From Holophagales bacterium (lineage in GTDB: Bacteria > Acidobacteriota > Thermoanaerobaculia > Multivoradales > Multivoraceae): 64,000 nt of DNA. The translations under genes and the position numbers were made by a program. The notes below the pieces were generated by a model, which saw only the letters and a list, made by a program, of their open reading frames with translations, ran no database searches and was not told the origin of the DNA. Below are positions 19,685 through 30,600 of the stretch, piece after piece. The stretch is from the NCBI GenBank assembly GCA_009836625.1, contig VXVC01000006.1:1-64000 (forward strand). The letters run 5' to 3'. Within the stretch, counting starts at the first letter, position 1. Each line of letters opens with the position of its first letter.

Positions 19685-22201
19685 ATGTCGAACCCTGATC
19701 CAGGTGGACGAGCGGCCGCAGCCCTCGTCGTCCTGCTCGCCGTTGCGCCCCAACCCGGTCTGGCCCAGCCGCCGACGGACATCGGCGACGGCTGGGCCCG
19801 CTCCGTCCCGGCGCACCAGGGCCTGGACCAGGGAGCCGTCCAGAACATCCTCGACCGCGTCGCCGCCCGCCCCGAGTTCCAGACCGTGCGCGGGATCGTC
19901 ATCGTCCGCCACGGGACCCTGGTCGCCGAGACCTACTTCGGCGGCTTCACGAACACGACGCTCAAGAACGTCCACTCCGTCAGCAAGAGCGTGACCTCAC
20001 TCGCGACCGGCATCGCGCTCGACCGCGGCCTCATCCCCTCCGTCGACGCCAGGCTGGCGGACCTGATTCCGCACTACGCCCACCGCCTCTCGGAGGCGCC
20101 GAAGAACCGGCTGACGCTGCGCCACGCCCTGACCATGACCGCCGGCCTGGCTTGGAACGACACCGACCAGGAGTTCTGGAACAACACCGACAGCGTCGAC
20201 TACGTGCTGACACGGGACGTGGTGGCCCAACCCGGCGCCGAGTTCTTCTATTCGAGCGGCCTCTCCCACGTGATCGCCGAAGTGAACAACCTCGCCACCC
20301 GGCAGACCCACCTCGCCTTTGTCCGGAAGCACCTGTTCGAACCGCTGGGCATCCACACTGCAACCTGGGACCCGGACCTCAGCGGCCGGCACTGGGGCGG
20401 CACCGGCCTCCGCATCCGGCCCCGCGACATGGCGAAGATCGGCCAGCTCGCCCTGCAGGAAGGCCTCTGGGAGGGCCGGCGCCTCGTCTCCCGCGAGTGG
20501 ATCGCGGAGTCCACACGCAACCAGACAGGCGGCATCGCCGGCGCGCCGAACTACGGCTACCAGTGGTGGATCAGACCACGGGGGCGCTACCTCGCGCACG
20601 GCTACAACGGCCAGTACGTCGGCGTCGATCCCGAAGCCGACGTCGTGATGACGATGATCACCCTCTCGGAGCGCTCGCCCCGGCCCCAGGAGACGTTCCG
20701 CAGCTACTTCGAGGAACTGCAGGACCTCGCCCGGGCGGCGATCAGACCGGAAAGGCGGGGCCGGCTGACCGCCACCGCCATGACCTCGTCCTCGACCGGG
20801 GGCGACGGTCCCGGGACGATCGCGATCGAGGTCACACGAGAGGACGGCAGCGACGGCGCCGCGACTCTCGCCTACCGCGCCCGCAACGGCAGCGCCCGCG
20901 CCGGCCGCGACTTTCGCCGTACCGAAGGCGAACTTCGCTGGGAGCACGGCGACGCGTCGCCCCGCACCGTCCGCGTGCCGCTGCTCCCGAACGCCACCAG
21001 TATCGAGCCGCGCGACCTCCGCTTCGAGTTCGAAGCGATGAGCCGCGGCATCGACGCTCCCCGACGCATGAGAATCTGGATCGACCCCGGCGGCGAGCCC
21101 GTGAACCCCGCCGGTTCGATCGAGTTCACCGCTCCGGCCTTCGTCGGTCAGGAGGGCGGCCTGGCCACGGTGACGGTCGAGCGGCGAGGCGGGACGGAGG
21201 GTGATGTCGCGGTCGACTACCGCACGGCGCCCCGTTCGGCCGAAGAAACGGACTACGCCGCCGTCTCCGGCCGGCTGACCTGGCGGCACGGCGAAACGGG
21301 TCCGCGAGACGTCACGGTGCCCCTGATGGTGGACGGCGAGGTCGAGCGAAGTGAGCTCTTCGACTTCACCTTGAGCGACGTCGGCGGCGGCGCCGACCTG
21401 CCGGAGGTCCGCGCCGTGGGCGTCATCCAGGACATGACCGCGGACGCGGGCTGCGCGGAGAACGACGGCGTGCTCTGTCTCGCCGGAGGTCGCTTCCGGG
21501 TCGAAGTCGAGTGGGAGTCCCAGCACAACGGCGAGCGCGGCACCGGTTCGCTGAGCCGGCTGAGCGACGAGAGCGGTTTCGCCACCTTCTTCTCATCTGA
21601 CAACGTGGAACTGGTCGTGAAGATCCTCGATGGCCGCCGCGTCAACGACCACCGCTGGGTGTTCTACGGCGCCCTCTCCGACGTCGAGTACTGGTTGACC
21701 GTGGCCGACACGCTGCGGGACCGGGTCGTGGTCTACCGGAATCCCCCCGGAGAGGTGTGCGGCCGAGGCGACACGATGGCCTTTGCCGAACCCGCGGGTG
21801 CGACCGGCGCTTCGCTAGCGGGCAGTCTCGCCGAGGTTCCGGCTCGAGCGAGCGACACAGAGGGCGACTGCGCGTCCGGTGAGCTCTGCCTGCTCGACGG
21901 CCGGTTCGAAATCACGGCCGTCTGGACGAACGCCGACGGCGAGACCGGCGCGGCCTCGCCCTTGCCGGGCACTGACGCCACGGGCTACATGTCGTTCTTC
22001 TCGCCCGGGAACATCGAACTCGCGGTCAAGGTCCTCAACGGCACGGCGACGAACAACGCCTTCTGGGTCTTCGCCGCCGGCCTCACGGACGTCGACTACC
22101 GGCTGACCGTGGCGGATAAGGTCACCGGCGCCTCGCGCACGTACACGAATCCGAGCCGCGCCTTCTGTGGGCTCGCCGATACGTCCGCGTTTCCCCAGTA
22201 G
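19685..22201 (+). CDS. Serine hydrolase (class C beta-lactamase/CubicO family) fused to Calx-beta-like and repeated C-terminal domains
   Basis: ATG 19685, signal peptide; SVSKSVTSL (SxxK), FYSSGLSHV; Calx-beta-like GSIEFTAPAFVGQEGGLATVTVERRGG...DYAAVSGRLTWRHGETGPRDVTVPL; two tandem CL-x-GRF...WVF..L.DV.Y.LTVAD repeats. Confidence 0.85.
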   Translation: MSNPDPGGRAAAALVVLLAVAPQPGLAQPPTDIGDGWARSVPAHQGLDQGAVQNILDRVAARPEFQTVRGIVIVRHGTLVAETYFGGFTNTTLKNVHSVSKSVTSLATGIALDRGLIPSVDARLADLIPHYAHRLSEAPKNRLTLRHALTMTAGLAWNDTDQEFWNNTDSVDYVLTRDVVAQPGAEFFYSSGLSHVIAEVNNLATRQTHLAFVRKHLFEPLGIHTATWDPDLSGRHWGGTGLRIRPRDMAKIGQLALQEGLWEGRRLVSREWIAESTRNQTGGIAGAPNYGYQWWIRPRGRYLAHGYNGQYVGVDPEADVVMTMITLSERSPRPQETFRSYFEELQDLARAAIRPERRGRLTATAMTSSSTGGDGPGTIAIEVTREDGSDGAATLAYRARNGSARAGRDFRRTEGELRWEHGDASPRTVRVPLLPNATSIEPRDLRFEFEAMSRGIDAPRRMRIWIDPGGEPVNPAGSIEFTAPAFVGQEGGLATVTVERRGGTEGDVAVDYRTAPRSAEETDYAAVSGRLTWRHGETGPRDVTVPLMVDGEVERSELFDFTLSDVGGGADLPEVRAVGVIQDMTADAGCAENDGVLCLAGGRFRVEVEWESQHNGERGTGSLSRLSDESGFATFFSSDNVELVVKILDGRRVNDHRWVFYGALSDVEYWLTVADTLRDRVVVYRNPPGEVCGRGDTMAFAEPAGATGASLAGSLAEVPARASDTEGDCASGELCLLDGRFEITAVWTNADGETGAASPLPGTDATGYMSFFSPGNIELAVKVLNGTATNNAFWVFAAGLTDVDYRLTVADKVTGASRTYTNPSRAFCGLADTSAFPQ

Positions 22202-22214
22202 CGTTTTGCGTCGC

Positions 22215-23078
22215 ATGAGACCCACACGCCGATGCGCCGTTGCCGTGCGCCTGCTCGCCGCGCTGGCAACCGCGACCGCACTGACACTGCCCGCCGCAGC
22301 CCAGGTGAACACGGAGAGCATGCGCGTCGGCGCGGAGGAGCCCGGATGGGCGAGCACGATCGACCTCAGTTCCTCCCTCCAGCGCGGCAACACCGAGCGA
22401 GAAGTCCTGGGCGCCGGCGCTCGCGTCCAGTACGCCTGGATGCACGCCGACGGAACGTCCGACCCCGGTGAAGTGGAATCGACGGACGGCGAAGAAGCCC
22501 CGGACCGTCCCACCAGCGTCGTCTTCCTGACGTCGAACTACTCCTTCACCCGGCTGAACGACAACCGTTTCGTCAACAACGCGCTGAGCCACCTGCGCTT
22601 CATCCGCGAACACAGCGCCCGGTTCTCGTATGAGGTGTTCGGCCAGCACCAGTTCAACGAGTTCACCCGGCTCGAACAGCGGCTCCTGTTCGGCGGCGGC
22701 GGGCGCTTTCAGGTGCTCGAAGCGCCGCGCGCCGAGGTCTTCCTCGGCACCGGCTACATGCTCGAGCGGGAGACCCTGGATCTCCCCGCGGAACTCTCCG
22801 ACGCCCGTCGCAGCGAACACCACCGGTCCACCAACTACCTGACCGTCCGCTACAACAGCAGGGACGAACGCCTCCGCCTGGTCGAGACCCTCTACTTCCA
22901 GACCCGGTTCGACCGTGTCGAGGACTACCGCGTGCTCTCCGAGACCTCGTTCGAGATCCAGCTCCTCCGCCGCCTCGCCCTCGCGATCAACCTGAACGTC
23001 GCCCACGACAGCGAGCCGCCCACCGGCGTCAAGGAGACCGATGTGGTGCTGTCGAACTCGCTGCGGTACTCGTTCTAG
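22215..23078 (+). CDS. DUF481-like outer-membrane protein (YdiY type)
   Basis: Signal peptide MRPTRRCAVAVRLLAALATATALTLPAAAQ; WASTIDLSSSLQRGNTE..., beta-strand pattern ending LRYSF. Confidence 0.7.
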   Translation: MRPTRRCAVAVRLLAALATATALTLPAAAQVNTESMRVGAEEPGWASTIDLSSSLQRGNTEREVLGAGARVQYAWMHADGTSDPGEVESTDGEEAPDRPTSVVFLTSNYSFTRLNDNRFVNNALSHLRFIREHSARFSYEVFGQHQFNEFTRLEQRLLFGGGGRFQVLEAPRAEVFLGTGYMLERETLDLPAELSDARRSEHHRSTNYLTVRYNSRDERLRLVETLYFQTRFDRVEDYRVLSETSFEIQLLRRLALAINLNVAHDSEPPTGVKETDVVLSNSLRYSF

Positions 23079-23103
23079 GAACCCTGACGAAACTGAAGCA
23101 CCC

Positions 23104-23127
23104 GGAGCAGACTGCTGGATCTGCTCC
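23104..23127. terminator. Hairpin GGAGCAGA-CTGCTGGA-TCTGCTCC between convergent genes
   Basis: Perfect 8-bp inverted repeat downstream of the DUF481 gene. Confidence 0.5.
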
Positions 23128-23140
23128 GCCTACAACGCAA

Positions 23141-23168
23141 GACGGCCGGCCCCGAAGGACCGGCCGTC
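23141..23168. terminator. Hairpin GACGGCCGG-N10-CCGGCCGTC between convergent genes
   Basis: Perfect 9-bp GC-rich stem immediately 3' of both convergent genes. Confidence 0.55.
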
Positions 23169-23189
23169 GGACCCGTCTGGCCGAGCCGC

Positions 23190-24926
23190 CTACTCGCCGC
23201 CGCCCGACGAGATCATCAGCACCGAGCCCTGACGGTGCTCGGCGTGACGGGACGGGGCGTTCGAGTTCGTGGTCCAGGCGTTGCCTTCCTCGTCGAACTC
23301 GATCTCGCGGGTGTAGGTGACCATCATCGGCATCCGGTACTCGACGAACTTCTCCGTCTTCGGATCGAAGCGGAGCATCGAGTCGGTGCCGGTACCGGTG
23401 ATCCACACCTCACCGTTCGTCGGATTGATGTTCAGCGCGTAGGGCAGGGAGTTCGGGCCGTGCGGCAGGTCATAGACCTTCCACTCTTCCGTCTCCTCGT
23501 TGAACGACGCGACGTCACCCGAAGCCCAGCCCGGCACCCAGACGACGCCGTCGGGGGCCACGTGCAGACGGCGCGGGCCGTGCACGGGCGGCCGCCACTC
23601 GACGATCCGCTCCGGATCGCCGGCATCGAGCTGCGGACGGATCCGGCCGACGCGCTGGCCATTCAGCTTGCTGTAGAAGACATGGCCGTTCGGCGCCACG
23701 TCGATGCCGTACGGGGTCACGCCGCGGGACTCGCCGCGGGCGCCGCCGCCGCGGACCTGGTCCTTCGTCGGCAGCTTGTACTCGGTGACTTCCCACCGCT
23801 TGCCGTCCCAGGTCTCGGGATCGAGCGACATGACGCCGACGCCGTTCGGGCTTCCGGCGTCGGTCCACCAGAGGATCCCGTCAGGCGCGAAGCGCAGGGT
23901 GTGCGGGTAGCCGCCGCGCGGACGCGGAGCCGTGCGGCCGGAGCCAAGCCGCCATTCCTTGGTCTCGACGTCGAACTCACCCATCTGGCCCGAGTAGGCG
24001 AGGGTGACCCACATGTTGCCGTCCTCGGCCTTCTCGATGGAGTGGATGCCGGTCGTCGGACTGGACGGCGAGAGGTAGTCCTTGCCGCCGGGAACCGTGT
24101 AGAAGGCCCGCTCGCCGGTGACCGGGTCGAGGGTCTCGATCACGTCCTGGGCCATGTCGACGGTGTAGACGAGACCGTCGTCGCCCAGCTCGAGGTCGTG
24201 GATCACGGCGCCGGCCTGGTCACCCATCAGCCACTCGCGAACCTCGCCCTTGAGCGATTCGCCGGACGGCGCCTCAGGCGGCTCGAAGTTCGTCCAGTTC
24301 TCTTCCGCGTCGCGGCCGTAGACGTCCACGATCTTGTCGACCAGGATGTCCTGGGTGTGCTTGTACAGACCTTGGAAGCCGTCCATCCGGGTCAGCATGA
24401 CTTCCCAGTCGACGGGCTCTTCGGGTGAACGGAAGCCGACGGTGCCGACCTGGTGGCAGTAGGCGCACATCATCTTGAAGTTCAGCGCGTCCGCCTCGTC
24501 CTCCCACTCCATCATGTTCATCAGGTCGTGCGCCGGGCGCTGCGACTGCAGGGCCCAACCCTCGGCCTGGCGCAGGCGGACCTGAATCGGTGTCGGCTCG
24601 GTCGTTTCCTTGAGGTCCTTCCACTCGTCGAGCCAGCCGGTCAGGCGGACGCGGAGCTTGTACTTGCCAGAGGGAACGGCGGGCAGCTTGTACGTGCCGT
24701 CCGGCTGGCTGTACACCGAGATGCTGCGCTGTTCGTCGGTCGAGAACAGCGACACGGTGGCGCCGCGAATCGGCTCGCCGTCGTTGCCGACGATCGAGCC
24801 CGTGTAGACGGTCAGCGGTGCGTCGAGGTTGTTCGCGTTCGGGGCCGCCGCGACGGTCGCGGACGCGACGAGCGCGAGGACTGCGAAGCTGGTCATTGCG
24901 ACCAGGGACGGAGCGGGTCGGAACAT
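23190..24926 (-). CDS. Secreted carboxypeptidase-regulatory-like / c-type heme / Vgb-type beta-propeller protein
   Basis: Signal peptide; LTVYTGSIVGNDGEPIRGATVSLFSTDEQ, single CAYCH heme motif, Vgb-like repeats (GVVWVPGWASGDVASFNEETEEWKVYDLP...). Confidence 0.8.
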   Translation of the reverse strand: MFRPAPSLVAMTSFAVLALVASATVAAAPNANNLDAPLTVYTGSIVGNDGEPIRGATVSLFSTDEQRSISVYSQPDGTYKLPAVPSGKYKLRVRLTGWLDEWKDLKETTEPTPIQVRLRQAEGWALQSQRPAHDLMNMMEWEDEADALNFKMMCAYCHQVGTVGFRSPEEPVDWEVMLTRMDGFQGLYKHTQDILVDKIVDVYGRDAEENWTNFEPPEAPSGESLKGEVREWLMGDQAGAVIHDLELGDDGLVYTVDMAQDVIETLDPVTGERAFYTVPGGKDYLSPSSPTTGIHSIEKAEDGNMWVTLAYSGQMGEFDVETKEWRLGSGRTAPRPRGGYPHTLRFAPDGILWWTDAGSPNGVGVMSLDPETWDGKRWEVTEYKLPTKDQVRGGGARGESRGVTPYGIDVAPNGHVFYSKLNGQRVGRIRPQLDAGDPERIVEWRPPVHGPRRLHVAPDGVVWVPGWASGDVASFNEETEEWKVYDLPHGPNSLPYALNINPTNGEVWITGTGTDSMLRFDPKTEKFVEYRMPMMVTYTREIEFDEEGNAWTTNSNAPSRHAEHRQGSVLMISSGGGE

Positions 24927-25043
24927 GGGACCTCCTGTGCCTTCTTGGGTGGCTTGGGGTGCAGTTGGGCCGGACTATACAAGAAGAAACCCCATCCGGA
25001 TCCTCGAGGCGGCAGTGCCGGGACCCCGATGTAGTCTCCGCCG

Positions 25044-26486
25044 ATGCAGGAGCGTCCGGGGGCCGACCGTCTCGACCGCTTCGCCGAGAATCCGCGGCGA
25101 GCGCTGTGGCTATTGGCGATGCCGATCCTGATCGGCATGTCGATCCAGACGCTCTACATGATCGTCGACATGTTCTTCGTCGGCCGCGTGAGCCCGGAGG
25201 CCCTGACCGCTCTCGCCTTCAACATGCCGCTCGTGTTCCTGGCGATGGGCGTGACCTTCGGCCTGGGCACCGGCATCACGGCGGTGATCGCTCAGGCGAT
25301 CGGCGCCCGCGACCGCGTGCGCGCCGACCGCGCCGCCGAGCACTCGGTGCTGATCGGCGCCCTGGTCGCCGCACTGACGACGGGTTCGGCGCTCGTTTTC
25401 GGCATCCCCCTGCTCCACGCGCTCGGCGTGCCGGCCGAACTCGTGCCCCAGGCCTGGAGCTACTTCCGCGTGCTGGCCTGCGGCTACCCATTCATGATTC
25501 TGGCCGTCTTCTTCCGTTCGATCCTCTCGGGCGAAGGCAACGTGAAGACGCCGGTGATCGTCCAGGGCGCCGCCACCGTGCTGAACATCGCCCTCGACCC
25601 GCTGTTCATCTTCACCTTCGGCATGGGCGTGGCCGGCGCCGCCCTGGCGACGATCGTCAGCCAGGCGGCGGCCGCCCTGGTCTTCGTCTACCTGCTGTTC
25701 GTGGCCAAGCTCTCCTACGTCCGCTTCGACCTCGCGAACTTCCGCTACGACAGCGCGATCATCCGCAGCATCTGCGTCATCGGCCTGCCCGCCTCGCTGT
25801 CGTTCCTGGTCATGTCGCTCGGCGGCGGCGTACTGAACCGCATCCTGGTCGAGCACACGCCGGACGCGGTGGCCGCGCTTCAGATCGGCAGCCGTCTCGA
25901 CCACGTGGTCATCCTGCCCCAGGTCGCGATCGCCTCCGGCCTGGTGACCCTGGTCGGCATGTTCTACGGTGCGCGCCGCGGCGATCTGCTGCGGGAGATC
26001 GTCCGCTACGCGATGGTGCGGACGATCCTGCTCAGCGTCGCGATCGCCGCGGCGTTCTATGTCCTTGCGCCCGCCCTCGTCGCCTTCTTCACCGACAGTC
26101 CCGGGATCCACACACTGGGCGTCGACTACCTGCGGGTGGTCGTCTTCGCCTATCCCTTCATCGGCGTTTCCATCCTCACCGGCCGCAGCCTGCAGGGCCT
26201 GGGCCGCGGCTCCCCGGAGCTCTGGCTGTCCCTGCTGCGGGTCATCCTGATCAGCGCTCCCCTGGCCTGGGCTGCGACCTTCTGGCTGCGCGGACCGGTG
26301 CAGTGGGTCTGGTACTCGTCCCTGATCGGCACGGTCATCTCGGCCTCGATCGCGCTCGCCTGGCTCGCGGCCGGCCTGCGCGAGGCGATCGCCAGGGTCG
26401 GCCGCGGCGAGTCTCCGCTCGGTACCCCCGCCGGCAGCGGAGAACTGTCGGTAGATAGTGCGGCCGAGGCGCCCGAGCCTGCATGA
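25044..26486 (+). CDS. MATE family efflux transporter
   Basis: 480 aa; ALWLLAMPILIGMSIQTLYMIVDMFFVGRVSPEALTAL and second-half repeat GLPASLSFLVMSLGGGVLNRIL. Confidence 0.92.
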   Translation: MQERPGADRLDRFAENPRRALWLLAMPILIGMSIQTLYMIVDMFFVGRVSPEALTALAFNMPLVFLAMGVTFGLGTGITAVIAQAIGARDRVRADRAAEHSVLIGALVAALTTGSALVFGIPLLHALGVPAELVPQAWSYFRVLACGYPFMILAVFFRSILSGEGNVKTPVIVQGAATVLNIALDPLFIFTFGMGVAGAALATIVSQAAAALVFVYLLFVAKLSYVRFDLANFRYDSAIIRSICVIGLPASLSFLVMSLGGGVLNRILVEHTPDAVAALQIGSRLDHVVILPQVAIASGLVTLVGMFYGARRGDLLREIVRYAMVRTILLSVAIAAAFYVLAPALVAFFTDSPGIHTLGVDYLRVVVFAYPFIGVSILTGRSLQGLGRGSPELWLSLLRVILISAPLAWAATFWLRGPVQWVWYSSLIGTVISASIALAWLAAGLREAIARVGRGESPLGTPAGSGELSVDSAAEAPEPA

Positions 26487-27112
26487 GTCGAGCCCTGTTC
26501 GGCATCGCCATCCTGTGCGTGGCCCTGACCGCCGGCGCCGCGACCGCCCAGGACTGCCCCGGCCCTGAACTCCACGGCCTCTTCCCCCAGGACATCTACG
26601 TCTTCCGCGGCTTCGTGACCGAAGCGGCCGCGTTGCCGCTGGAAGATGGCGGCGCCTTCCAGCTCGAGGTCCAGGTCGAAGACGCCGTTCACCTTCCGCG
26701 GCCCCGTTCGCGCTACGCGGTGACCGTCGAGACGACGGACGAGAACTGCACGAAGCGGCCCCTCAGCGCGCGAGAACTGCGCGATCGTTTCGCCGTCGGC
26801 GACGAAGTGAAGATCGTCGCCCACGAAACGCCTGGATCGACGCGCTCGCTGGTGGCGCCCTACCACCGGGTCGCCCTGGTCATGGCCGAAGCCGGGGAAA
26901 CGGACCTGATCAAGAACGACTTCGACTACTACGACGCCCTGCTGGAACTCGACGCCCGTTTCGCGGACACCGAGAAGTTCTCGCTCGTCTCGCAGATGGG
27001 CCGCTACCTGCCCTCGAGGGACGACTTCAGGCGGCTGCTCGAGGAGCAGATCCAGGAGCGGCGCTTCCGGCGCCAGTTGCTCGATCTCTACGACGCGCTC
27101 AGGGAGCCCTAG
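26483..27112 (+). CDS. Secreted hypothetical protein
   Basis: 209 aa with signal peptide MSRALFGIAILCVALTAGAATAQ; overlaps the MATE stop (ATGA). Confidence 0.6.
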   Translation: MSRALFGIAILCVALTAGAATAQDCPGPELHGLFPQDIYVFRGFVTEAAALPLEDGGAFQLEVQVEDAVHLPRPRSRYAVTVETTDENCTKRPLSARELRDRFAVGDEVKIVAHETPGSTRSLVAPYHRVALVMAEAGETDLIKNDFDYYDALLELDARFADTEKFSLVSQMGRYLPSRDDFRRLLEEQIQERRFRRQLLDLYDALREP

Positions 27113-27596
27113 CCAGTTCGCGCTCCATGATCTCGAAGTGGACCGGGCGAAGCGGTTTTCTCGTCGGCGGCGGGTTGACCGCCTCGAACGGCTCCTTCCG
27201 GACCACCCGGTATCCCCGCCGGCCGTACCAGGCGAGCAGCTCCGGCCGGCTGCTGAGCACCCAGAGCTGGCAAACGCTGCAGCCCGCATCGTGCAGCCAG
27301 TCCTCCGCCGCGGCCATCAGGTCGCGGCCCAGCCCCAGACTCTGTCGCGTCGATGCGACGGACACCAGACCCAGGTAGCCGGTCTCGCCGCGCAACTCGA
27401 CGTAGACGCAGCCGGCCAGCCCGTCCGTCTCCGCGTCGCACACGAGGAACGAACCGCGCTCGAGGCGGTCCATCACGTCCGGGAGTGCGATCCTCTCGCC
27501 GGTCAGCACGTCCGCCTCCACCTCGAAGGCGTCGTTGACGAGCGCGACGATCGCCGGGGCGTCGGCGGCCGTGGCGTAGCGCCAGGTGAATGCCAT
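27099..27596 (-). CDS. GNAT family N-acetyltransferase
   Basis: 165 aa; GYLGLVSVASTRQSLGLGRDLMAAAEDW acetyl-CoA-binding region. Confidence 0.88.
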   Translation of the reverse strand: MAFTWRYATAADAPAIVALVNDAFEVEADVLTGERIALPDVMDRLERGSFLVCDAETDGLAGCVYVELRGETGYLGLVSVASTRQSLGLGRDLMAAAEDWLHDAGCSVCQLWVLSSRPELLAWYGRRGYRVVRKEPFEAVNPPPTRKPLRPVHFEIMERELARAP

Positions 27597-27665
27597 GGCG
27601 CGGGATGCTAGCGCCCCGCCTGTATCCTCCTGTCCCTCTTCACCACCTCAGGGGATCAGCGCAGA

Positions 27666-30600
27666 ATGCCCAATCTGGAACGGGTCCTGATCAGCAACCG
27701 CGGCGAGATCGCCATCCGCATCGCCAAGGCGGCGGAGGCCCTGAACATCGAGTCGGTCGGCGTCTATCCGGCGGCCGACTCGCTGTCGCTCCACACGCGG
27801 CTGACGACGGAAGCGCTGCAGATCGGCAACGGCGTCCCCGACGATCCCGTCGCCGCCTATCTCGACGCCGAGGATCTGGTCGCCGCCGCCCTTGCCAGCG
27901 GCTGCGACTGCGTCCATCCCGGCTACGGATTCCTGGCCGAGAACGCGGACTTCGCCGAGCGCTGCGCGGGGGCCGGCCTCGTCTTCGTCGGCCCGCCGCC
28001 GGCCGTCCTCTCCCTGTTCGGCGACAAGGTGCGCGCCCGCCAGCTCGCGGCTTCGCTCGATATCCCGGTCGTTCCCGGCAGCGACGGACCGGTGGAATCC
28101 GCGGACGAGGGCGCCGCGCTCGCGGAGCTGCTCGGCTATCCCGTGATGCTCAAGGCGGCGGCCGGAGGGGGTGGCCGCGGCATGCGCACGGTGCGCTCCA
28201 GGGATGCGATGGACGGAGCTTTCGAGCGGTGCCGAAGCGAAGCGGCGGCCGCGTTCGGCGATGGCGCGCTGTTCGTCGAGAAGCTGATCGAGCGCCCACG
28301 GCACATCGAGGTCCAGGTCCTCGCCGACGCGAACGGCAACGCCGTCCACCTGCACGAGCGGGACTGCTCCGTTCAGTTGCGCAACCAGAAAGTGATCGAG
28401 ACGGCCCCCGCGCCCGGCCTGGACGGCGATCTGCGCGACCGCCTCCTCGCCGACGCGGTCAGGCTGATGGAGGCCGCCGCCTACGTCAACGCCGGCACCG
28501 TCGAGTTCCTGATCGTCCCCGAGACCAGCGAGCACTTCTTCATCGAGTGCAATGCCCGCATCCAGGTCGAGCACACGGTCACCGAGCAGGTCACCGGGTT
28601 CGATCTCGTCGAGGCTCAGTTTCGACTCGCCGCCGGCGCCAGCCTCGACTCCCTGGGTCTCGGCGACCAGACTGCGGTCGGTGAACCGCGGGGTTTCGCC
28701 GTCCAGACCCGCGTGGTCGCCCGCGGCGCCGGAACGCTGAGCGCGTACAAGGAACCCGCCGGCCCCGGCGTGCGGGTCGACGGCTGCGGCTACGTCGGCT
28801 ACTCGCCACCGCCCCAGTTCGACCCCCTGCTCGCCAAGGTGACGGCCACGAGCTCTTCGTCGTTCGGCCCCGGCGCCGCGTCCTTCACCGCCGCCGTCGA
28901 GCGCGTGCGGCGCGCGGTCTCGGAGTTCCACGTCGGCGGACTCGCCACGAACCTCGACCAGCTCAAGGCGATCCTCGCCCATCCCTCCGTCCGCGCCGGC
29001 GACGCCCGGACCACTCTCCTGGAGGAGCATCCGGAGCTGCTCTCGGCCGACACCGGCATCGCGGCCGCCAACGGCGCGATGACCCTGTTGCGGCAACAGG
29101 CGACCGTGATGGGGCTCTCGGTCGCGAGCGGCGCGGGCACCCAGCCGGCGGCGAGGACGCTCTCCGCGGAACTCGACATCGAACCCGGCCAGCAGGCCGT
29201 CGCCTGCCCGATGGCCGGCTCGGTCCTCGAGGTGCGCACGACGGACGGCGAGCAGGTCACCGCCGGCGAGACCCTGCTCGTCGTCAGCGCGATGAAGATG
29301 GAGTCAGCCGTCGCATCGCCCTGCGACGGCCGGGTGGCGGCCCTGCTGCCGCTGCAACCGGGCGACACGGTGGAGGCGGGCCAGGTCGTCGCGGTCGTCG
29401 CGCCGGCCGGGGACGCGACCTGCGAAGCGGTCACCGCGCATCGGGACGACACATGGGCGCCGATGCTCAAGGACGTGGCCACGATGCAGGCTCTGGCCCT
29501 CGAGCGCCTCGCCCCCGGCTCCGACGATCCCGGGGTCGTCCGCCAGCGCAGCCGCGGCAAGCTGACCTGCCGGGAACGCATCGACCTCCTGCTCGACGAA
29601 GACTCCTTCCACGAGATCGGAAGCATCGCCGGTTTCGCGTCGTACGACGAGGCCGGCGCGATCGCGGCGTTCACCCCGGCCAACCACGTGGGCGGATGGG
29701 GCCGGATCGAAGGCCGTACCGCGGTCGTCTGCGCCGACGACTTCACTTCCCGGGGCGGCCACGCGGACGGCGCGATCGGCGCGAAGAGCAGCTATCTCGA
29801 CCGCCTGGCCCTTGAGATGCGCGCGCCCTCGATCCGCCTGCTCGACGGCTCGTCGGGCGGCGGCAGCGTCGCCGCGATGGTGCCGCAACAGCAGAAGGAG
29901 GGCGAGAGCAAGGCCAAGGAGAGCCGCGGCGCGATCAAGGCCGGGCGGCCCCGGGTCGCGGGCGGCGGCGGCTCCTTCCTGCCCGGGCACCTCGGCAGCA
30001 CCATGTACACCGAGCAACTGGGCACCGTGCCGGTCGTCAACGTCCTGCTCGGCAGCGTCGTCGGCATCGGCGCCGCCAAAGCGGTGCTCGGCCACTTCTC
30101 GGTCATGGTGCGCGACATCGCGCAACTGTTCGTCGCGGGACCGCCGGTGGTGCGCCCCGCGATGGGCTACGACATCACCAAGGAGGACCTGGGCGGCTGG
30201 CACATCCACTGCCGCAACGGCTCGGTGGACAACCTGGCGGAAACCGAGGAGGAGGCGATGGTCCTCACCCGGCGCTTCCTCTCCTACCTGCCTTCCTCCG
30301 TCTTCGAGACGCCTTCGACCGCGACGCCGGACCCGAACGACCCGCCCGACCGGCGCGACGAAGAGCTGTTCAGCCTGATCCCCCGCAAGCGCACGGCGAC
30401 CTTCGACGTCCGCCGCGCGATCCGGCTGATGGCGGACCGGGACTCGTTCTTCGAGATCGGTCCGCTATGGGGCACCGACCAGGTCACCGGCTTCGTGAGA
30501 TTCGCCGGCCGTCCCATGGGCGTCATCGCCTCGGACAGCCAGCATGCCAACGGCGGCGCGCTCACCGCCGACGGCTGCCGCAAGCTGATCCGCCACCTCG

